DNA from: Modestobacter versicolor
GTDB taxonomy: Bacteria; Actinomycetota; Actinomycetes; Mycobacteriales; Geodermatophilaceae
Length of the DNA: 64,000 bases
Direction of reading: 5' to 3'
Assembly: GCF_014195485.1 (NCBI RefSeq)
Contig: NZ_JACIBU010000001.1
Coordinates: forward strand, 744,001-808,000
Both the position numbers and the translations under genes were made by a program. Of the stretch, positions 58,065-64,000 are shown in pieces. Within the stretch, counting starts at the first letter, position 1, and each line of letters begins with the position of its first letter. Below the pieces are notes generated by a model. That model was not told where the DNA came from. It made no database searches and worked only from the letters and a program-made list of their open reading frames with translations.

Positions 58065-59267
58065 GTGACCTCCGTGCCGCACCTCGCGTCCCGGCTGCAG
58101 GGCTTCGGGACGACGGTCTTCGCCGAGATGAGCGCGCTGGCGGTGGCCACCGGCTCGATCAACCTGGGCCAGGGCTTCCCCGACCAGCCCGGCCCGGCCG
58201 AGGTGCTCGACGTGGCCCGCGCGGCGATCGGCACCGCGCACGACCAGTACCCGCCCGGCCCCGGCCAGCCCGACCTGCGCGCGGCGATCGCCGAGCACCA
58301 CCGGCGGTTCACCGGGCTGGGCTACGACCCGGCCGACGAGGTGCTGGTGACCGCCGGGGCGACCGAGGCGCTCACCGCCGCGCTGATCGCGCTGCTGGAG
58401 CCCGGCGACGAGGTCGTGCTGTTCGAGCCGATGTACGACAGCTACGCCGCCGCGGTCGCGATGGCCGGCGGCGTGCTGCGCCCGGTGCCGCTGCGGCCCC
58501 CGCCGGCCGCCGCCGGGGAGGTCACCACCGGGGCGTGGACCTTCGACGAGGCCGAGCTGCGCGCCGCGGTCACCCCGCGGGCCCGGCTGCTGCTGCTCAA
58601 CACCCCGCACAACCCGACCGGCAAGGTCTTCACCCGCCCCGAGCTCGCCGTGCTGGCCGACGTCGCCGAGCGCGGCGACCTGCTCGTGCTCACCGACGAG
58701 GTCTACGAGCACCTGGTCTTCACCGGCAGCGAGCACGTCTCCCCGGCCACCCTGCCGGGCATGCGCGACCGGACGCTGGTGGTCGGCAGCGGCGGCAAGA
58801 CCTTCAACACCACCGGCTGGAAGATCGGCTGGGTCTGCGGACCGGCGCCGCTGGTCTCCGCCGTCCGCACCGCCAAGCAGTTCCTCACCTACGTCAACGG
58901 CGGGCCCTTCCAGCCGGCGATCGCCGCCGGGCTGCGGCTGCCCGACGACTTCTTCCGGCGGGTGGCGCACGACCTCGAGCAGCACCGCGACCTGCTGGTC
59001 ACCGGGCTGGCCGAGGCCGGGCTGCCGGTGATCAGCCCGCAGGCCACCTACTTCGCCACCGTCGACGTCCGGCCGCTCCAGCCCGACGGCGACGGCTGGG
59101 CGTTCTGCCGGTCGCTGCCCGAGCGGGCGGGGGTGGTCGCCGTCCCGACCGAGGTGTTCTACGCCGCCGACCACGCCCCGCTCGGCCGGCACCTGGTGCG
59201 GTTCGCGTTCTGCAAGCACGAGGAGGTCCTCGGCGAGGCCGTGGCCCGGTTGAGGAGGATGCGATGA
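58065..59267 (+). CDS. Class I/II aminotransferase (glutamine transaminase K/YbdL-like)
   Basis: 400 aa, fold type I PLP enzyme. INLGQGFPDQPGP, DQYPPGPGQPDLRAAIA, NTPHNPTGKVF, LTDEVYEHLVF and GSGGKTFNTTGWKIGW (PLP Lys in GGKTF) match the kynurenine/methionine aminotransferase group. The next gene, an omega-amidase-like nitrilase, overlaps by four bases. This pairing suggests glutamine-dependent transamination of keto acids such as 2-keto-4-methylthiobutyrate, with the 2-oxoglutaramate product cleared by the amidase. Confidence 0.88.
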   Translation: MTSVPHLASRLQGFGTTVFAEMSALAVATGSINLGQGFPDQPGPAEVLDVARAAIGTAHDQYPPGPGQPDLRAAIAEHHRRFTGLGYDPADEVLVTAGATEALTAALIALLEPGDEVVLFEPMYDSYAAAVAMAGGVLRPVPLRPPPAAAGEVTTGAWTFDEAELRAAVTPRARLLLLNTPHNPTGKVFTRPELAVLADVAERGDLLVLTDEVYEHLVFTGSEHVSPATLPGMRDRTLVVGSGGKTFNTTGWKIGWVCGPAPLVSAVRTAKQFLTYVNGGPFQPAIAAGLRLPDDFFRRVAHDLEQHRDLLVTGLAEAGLPVISPQATYFATVDVRPLQPDGDGWAFCRSLPERAGVVAVPTEVFYAADHAPLGRHLVRFAFCKHEEVLGEAVARLRRMR

Positions 59268-60019
59268 GGATCGCCGCGGTCCAGCACGACATCGTCTGGG
59301 AGGACCGGGCGGCGAACTTCGACCGGCTCGCCCCGCAGGTGGCCCGGGCGGTCGGCGCCGGTGCCGAGCTGGTGCTGCTCAGCGAGACCTTCTCCACCGG
59401 CTTCTCGATGACCCCGGGGATCGGTGAGCCCGAGGGCGGCCCGTCGTCGCAGTTCCTGGGCGCGCAGGCCGCCGAGCACGGGGTGTGGGTGGCCGGCACC
59501 TGCCCGGAGACCGACGCCGGCGGGGAGCTGCCCTACAACTCCTTCGTGCTGGCCGGCCCCGACGGCAGCACGCACCGCTACCGCAAGCTGCACCCCTTCG
59601 CCGCCGAGCGCGACCGGTTCCGCTCCGGCGAGGGCCCGGTGACCGTGCAGGTCGGCGACCTGCGGGTCACCCCGTTCATCTGCTACGACCTGCGCTTCGC
59701 CGACGTGTTCTGGCAGACCGGGCCGGGCACCGACGTCTTCCTGGTGCCGGCGAACTGGCCCAGCGCCCGGCGGCACCACTGGACGACGCTGCTGCAGGCC
59801 CGCGCGATCGAGAACCAGGCCTACGTCGTGGGCTGCAACCGGGTGGGCGTCGCGGGCGACGGCACCGAGCACGCCGGGGACAGCCGGGTCATCAGCCCGA
59901 TGGGCGAGCTGCTGGCCACCGCGTCGGGGGTGGAGACGATCGTCCTGGCCGACGTCGACCCGGCCGAGGTGGCCGCCACCCGCGACCGGTTCCGGTTCCT
60001 CGCCGACCGCCGCGGCTGA
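59264..60019 (+). CDS. Carbon-nitrogen hydrolase, omega-amidase-like (YafV/NIT2 type)
   Basis: 251 aa nitrilase-superfamily enzyme. Catalytic triad visible: E41 (LLSETFSTGF), K108 (YRKLHPF) and C140 (FICYDLRF). ETFSTGFSM is characteristic of the omega-amidase branch. It hydrolyses 2-oxoglutaramate or 2-oxosuccinamate to the keto acid and ammonia. ATGA overlap with the aminotransferase gene supports the glutamine transaminase/omega-amidase couple. Confidence 0.9.
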   Translation: MRIAAVQHDIVWEDRAANFDRLAPQVARAVGAGAELVLLSETFSTGFSMTPGIGEPEGGPSSQFLGAQAAEHGVWVAGTCPETDAGGELPYNSFVLAGPDGSTHRYRKLHPFAAERDRFRSGEGPVTVQVGDLRVTPFICYDLRFADVFWQTGPGTDVFLVPANWPSARRHHWTTLLQARAIENQAYVVGCNRVGVAGDGTEHAGDSRVISPMGELLATASGVETIVLADVDPAEVAATRDRFRFLADRRG

Positions 60020-60028
60020 CGGCGTCCG

Positions 60029-61222
60029 TCAGCAGCGGGCCGGTTCCACCCGGCCGGTCACCTCGCCCAGGCCGATCCGGCTGCCGTCGGTGCCCGGCGC
60101 GGTGGCGGTGATCGTCACGACGTCGCCGTCCTCCAGGAAGGTGCGGGCGGTGCCGTCGGGCAGCGGCAACGGCTGCCTCCCACCCCAGGACAGCTCGACC
60201 AGCGACCCCCACTGGTCCGGCGCGGGCCCGGAGACGGTGCCGGAGGCGTAGAGGTCGCCGGTCCGCAGCGCCGCGCCGTTGACGGTGAGGTGCGCCAGCT
60301 GCTGCGCGCCGGTCCAGTACGTGCAGCCGAAGGGCGGGCAGCTGACCAGGTGCCCGTTGACCCGCACCTCCAGCGCCAGGTCGAGCCCCCACGGGTGGTC
60401 GTCGTCGCGCAGGTAGGGCAGCGGCTCGGGGTCGCGCTCCGGCGCCGGCACCCGGGCGGCCGCCAGTGCGGCCAGCGGCACCACCCACGGCGAGACCGAG
60501 GTGAGGAAGGACTTGCTGAGGAACGGCCCGAGCGGCTGGTACTCCCAGGCCTGCAGGTCGCGGGCCGACCAGTCGTTGACCAGGCAGACGCCGAACACGT
60601 GGTCGGGGAAGGCGCTGACCGGCACCGGCGTGCCGGGGGCGGAGCCGGCGCCGACGACGAAGCCGACCTCGGCCTCCAGGTCCAGCCGCTGCGTCGGGCC
60701 GAACACCGGCGGCTCGTCCCGGGTCTGCGACTGCCCGTGCGGCCGGACGACGGCGGTGCCGGAGACCGCGACCGAGCCGGCCCGGCCGTGGTAACCGATC
60801 GGCAGGTGCCGCCAGTTGGGGCTCAGCGGCGGGGTTCCCGGGCGGAGGATCCGGCCGAGGTTCTCCGCGTGGTGCCGGGAGCTGTAGAAGTCGACGTAGT
60901 CGGCGACCTCGACCGGCAGGTGCAGCGCGACGCCGTCCCGCGGGTGCAGGTGCGGCTCGACGGCGCCCCGGTGCGCCGGGTCGGTGACCCAGCCGGTCAG
61001 CTGCGCCCGCAGCTCCGCCCAGGCGCGTGGCCCGCGGGCGAGGAAGGCGTTGAGCGTGCCGGTGGCGTGCACCGGGTCGCCGGTGGCCGCGGCCAGGTCG
61101 AGCACCAGGTCACCGATGGCGACGCCGGTCCGCCGCCGGTCGTCGCCGGCCGGGGAGAAGACGCCGAGGGGCAGGTTCGCCGGGCCGAACGGGGTGCCCG
61201 ACGGCAGGTCGAGCCAGCTCAC
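60029..61222 (-). CDS. fahA: Fumarylacetoacetase
   Basis: 397 aa. N-terminal SH3-like domain and the C-terminal FAH mixed beta-roll. Blocks include YVDFYSSRHHAENLGRILRP, PNWRHLPIGYHGRAGSVAVSG, LDLEAEVGFVVG (metal-binding Glu residues), NDWSARDLQAWEYQPLGPFLSKSFLTSVSPWVV and GDLYASGTVSGP. It cleaves fumarylacetoacetate to fumarate and acetoacetate, the last step of tyrosine breakdown. GTG start, 7 bp after the dioxygenase stop. Confidence 0.95.
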   Translation of the reverse strand: MSWLDLPSGTPFGPANLPLGVFSPAGDDRRRTGVAIGDLVLDLAAATGDPVHATGTLNAFLARGPRAWAELRAQLTGWVTDPAHRGAVEPHLHPRDGVALHLPVEVADYVDFYSSRHHAENLGRILRPGTPPLSPNWRHLPIGYHGRAGSVAVSGTAVVRPHGQSQTRDEPPVFGPTQRLDLEAEVGFVVGAGSAPGTPVPVSAFPDHVFGVCLVNDWSARDLQAWEYQPLGPFLSKSFLTSVSPWVVPLAALAAARVPAPERDPEPLPYLRDDDHPWGLDLALEVRVNGHLVSCPPFGCTYWTGAQQLAHLTVNGAALRTGDLYASGTVSGPAPDQWGSLVELSWGGRQPLPLPDGTARTFLEDGDVVTITATAPGTDGSRIGLGEVTGRVEPARC

Positions 61223-61229
61223 GTCGGGC

Positions 61230-62435
61230 TCACCTGCTGGGCCCCCGCCCCGACCAGCTCCAGGCGTAGCGGCCGTCGTCGACCGCCGTCCCGCCCTCGC
61301 CGAGGGACAGCGGCCGGAAGGTGTCGACCATGACGGCGAGCTCGTCGAACCGCTCGGCCCCCAGCGACGCCTCGATGGCGGCGGGCTGCGGCCCGTGGCT
61401 GTGCCCGCCCGGGTGCAGCGACACCGAGCCCGTGCCGATGCCGGAGCCCTTGCGTGCTTCGTAGTCGCCGGCGACGTAGAACATGACCTCGTCGGAGTCG
61501 ACGTTGGAGTGGAAGTAGGGCACCGGCACGGCCAGCGGGTGGTAGTCGACCTTGCGCGGCACGAAGGCGCAGATGACGAAGCCGGTGCCCTCGAAGACCT
61601 GGTGCACCGGCGGCGGCTGGTGCACCCGGCCGGTGATCGGCTCGAAGTCGCTGACGTCGAACGCGTAGGGGTAGAGGCAGCCGTCCCAGCCCACGACGTC
61701 GAAGGGGTGCTCCGGGACGACGTGCACCGTGCCGGCCAGCCCGCCGGGGCCGGCGCCGCGGTGCTTGACGACGACCTCCACGTCGGTGCCCTCGGCCAGC
61801 AGCGGCTCGGTCGGCGCGCGCAGGTCGCGCTCGCAGTACGGCGCGTGCTCGAGGAACTGCCCGTACCGGGACAGGTACCGCTTGGGCGGGGTGACGTGCG
61901 AGTTCGCCTCGACGGCGTAGCTGCGCAGCGGCTCGGCCCCGGTGGGCAGCCAGCGGTGGGTGGTCGCCCGCGGGATCACCACGAAGTCGCCCGGGCCGAC
62001 GTCCAGCGCGCCGAAGACGGTCTCCACGGTGGCGGTGCCGCGCTCGACGAACACGCACTCGTCGCCGGTGGCGTTGCGGTAGTACGGGCTGGGCAGGCTG
62101 CTCACCGCGTAGGAGATCCGCACGTCGGCGTTGCCCAGCACCAGCCGGCGGCCGGTCACCGGGTCCGTCGCCTCGTGCTCGTCGCCGGGGAACAGCTCGG
62201 GCAGCCGCAGGTGCCGGGGGAGCAGCGGGGTGTTGGGCGTCAGCGCCTGGTCGGGCAGCTCCCACGGCCGGGCGTCGACCAGCGAGGACGGGATGCCGCG
62301 GTGGTAGAGCAGCGCGGAGTCGGCGGTGAAGCCCTCCTCGCCCATCAGCTCCTCGGCGTACAGCCCGCCGTCCGGACGCCGGTGCTGGGTGTGCCGCTTG
62401 GGCGGGACGTCCCCCACCCGCCGGTAGTACGCCAT
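61230..62435 (-). CDS. hmgA: Homogentisate 1,2-dioxygenase
   Basis: 401 aa from ATG 62435 (GGTGGAG upstream; a GTG nine bases earlier is less likely). Cupin-fold Fe(II) enzyme. DECVFVERGTATVETVFG, FVVIPRATTHRW, HPFDVVGWDGCLYPYAFDVSDFEPITGRVHQPPPVHQVFEG, and YFHSNVDSDEVMFYVAGDY with its iron-binding His/Glu are all present. It opens the homogentisate ring to maleylacetoacetate. A maleylacetoacetate isomerase gene is not in the window. Confidence 0.95.
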   Translation of the reverse strand: MAYYRRVGDVPPKRHTQHRRPDGGLYAEELMGEEGFTADSALLYHRGIPSSLVDARPWELPDQALTPNTPLLPRHLRLPELFPGDEHEATDPVTGRRLVLGNADVRISYAVSSLPSPYYRNATGDECVFVERGTATVETVFGALDVGPGDFVVIPRATTHRWLPTGAEPLRSYAVEANSHVTPPKRYLSRYGQFLEHAPYCERDLRAPTEPLLAEGTDVEVVVKHRGAGPGGLAGTVHVVPEHPFDVVGWDGCLYPYAFDVSDFEPITGRVHQPPPVHQVFEGTGFVICAFVPRKVDYHPLAVPVPYFHSNVDSDEVMFYVAGDYEARKGSGIGTGSVSLHPGGHSHGPQPAAIEASLGAERFDELAVMVDTFRPLSLGEGGTAVDDGRYAWSWSGRGPSR

Positions 62436-62463
62436 GGTCTCCACCCTTCGGGCCGTTGCTCGT

Positions 62464-63735
<1,272 letters not shown>

Positions 63736-63810
63736 TCAGCCGGGTGGCGGCTGGGCACCCGGTACATCCCGCCTGCCCGGACGGCGCCGCTACTGTGCGC
63801 ATCGACCAGT

Positions 63811-63826
63811 TGTGACCGCGATCACC
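63811..63826. promoter_or_regulatory. CRP-like site ahead of the Lrp gene
   Basis: TGTGA-CCGCGA-TCACC matches the TGTGA-N6-TCACA consensus at 9 of 10 positions. It lies 14 bp before the Lrp start and just downstream of a -10-like TACTGT (63791-63796), a position that would repress. The near-palindrome could instead be an Lrp autoregulatory site. Confidence 0.45.
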
Positions 63827-63840
63827 CGAGGAGCCCCGCG

Positions 63841-64000
63841 ATGGCCCGGCTGGACACCCTGGACCTGGCGCTGCTCCGGGCGCTGACCGAGCACCCCAAG
63901 GCCGGCGCGCTGGAGCTGTCCCGGCGGCTCGGGGTGGCCCGCGGCACGGTGCAGGCGCGGCTGCAGCGGCTGGAGGAGTCCGGCGTCGTCACCGGCTACG
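63841..64000 (+). CDS. Lrp/AsnC-family regulator (cut by window edge)
   Basis: ATG with GAGGAG upstream; 53 codons are visible. The N-terminal HTH is LDTLDLALLRALTEHPKAGALELSRRLGVARGTVQARLQRLEESGVV, the standard AsnC domain. The ligand-binding RAM domain lies beyond the window. Divergent from the homogentisate operon, so it probably regulates tyrosine or phenylalanine breakdown. Confidence 0.9.
   Translation, partial: MARLDTLDLALLRALTEHPKAGALELSRRLGVARGTVQARLQRLEESGVVTGY

Overview
The window is very GC-rich, with closely packed genes, many GTG starts and four-base ATGA/GTGA overlaps. UGA ends almost every gene; I find UAG ending only four (stops at 21455, 23071, 37323 and 37326) and UAA one (27988). 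With 13E12-type HNH genes under a TCGAAC-N4-GTTCGA SOS box and SAM-IV riboswitches, this points to an actinobacterium. A gene whose selenocysteine position is a UAG codon points further to the Geodermatophilaceae (Blastococcus, Geodermatophilus, Modestobacter), where UAG-decoding tRNA-Sec has been reported. No rRNA, tRNA, CRISPR array, prophage or insertion sequence was found.

Layout. 1-4 kb: an ABC-2 exporter, two small conserved proteins, a UPF0303 gene and pdxY. 3.6-12.9 kb: an aromatic or heteroaromatic catabolic island with an IclR regulator, amidohydrolase, family III CoA-transferase, citrate-synthase-like lyase, LigB/LigA-type extradiol dioxygenase, a phenol-hydroxylase-like flavoprotein, an acyl-CoA-dehydrogenase-fold monooxygenase and an ABM monooxygenase. 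13-15.6 kb: a secreted GH10 xylanase. 15.6-20.9 kb: a sulfur locus (FMN reductase, SAM-IV riboswitch, cysteine-desulfurase-like enzyme, sulfotransferase) and a carbonic anhydrase that lacks its first zinc-binding block. 20.9-24.8 kb: GNAT, HNH, LysR and SDR genes. 24.8-35.9 kb: a divergent sulfur-acquisition region. One arm has a second SAM-IV riboswitch, a leader peptide and an ABC importer operon. The other has a leader peptide, a flavoprotein, two LLM flavin monooxygenases and a flavin reductase. The two SAM-IV loci share a 22-bp promoter element (21/22 identical).

35.9-50 kb holds ordinary functions: chromate transporter, Na+/H+ antiporter, PfkB kinase, a DUF4956/VTC/carbohydrate-binding cassette, two CNNM (TlyC-like) membrane proteins, a Gfo/Idh/MocA-DUF1349 pair around a CebR-like operator, and a MarR/esterase pair.

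50.3-58.0 kb is the most unusual part. It is an operon of a NitT/TauT-type ATPase and permease, an unfamiliar 368-aa protein, a small CxxC protein, an FAD oxidoreductase, an IlvD/Edd-type dehydratase and a UGSC-motif selenoprotein, followed by an IclR regulator. The selenoprotein frame is interrupted only by UAG at 56858-56860, exactly at the U of UGSC, and a hairpin of SECIS-like geometry follows. The substrate and pathway are unknown to me. The window closes with an aminotransferase/omega-amidase pair and a homogentisate operon (hppD, hmgA, fahA) divergent from an Lrp/AsnC gene cut by the window edge.
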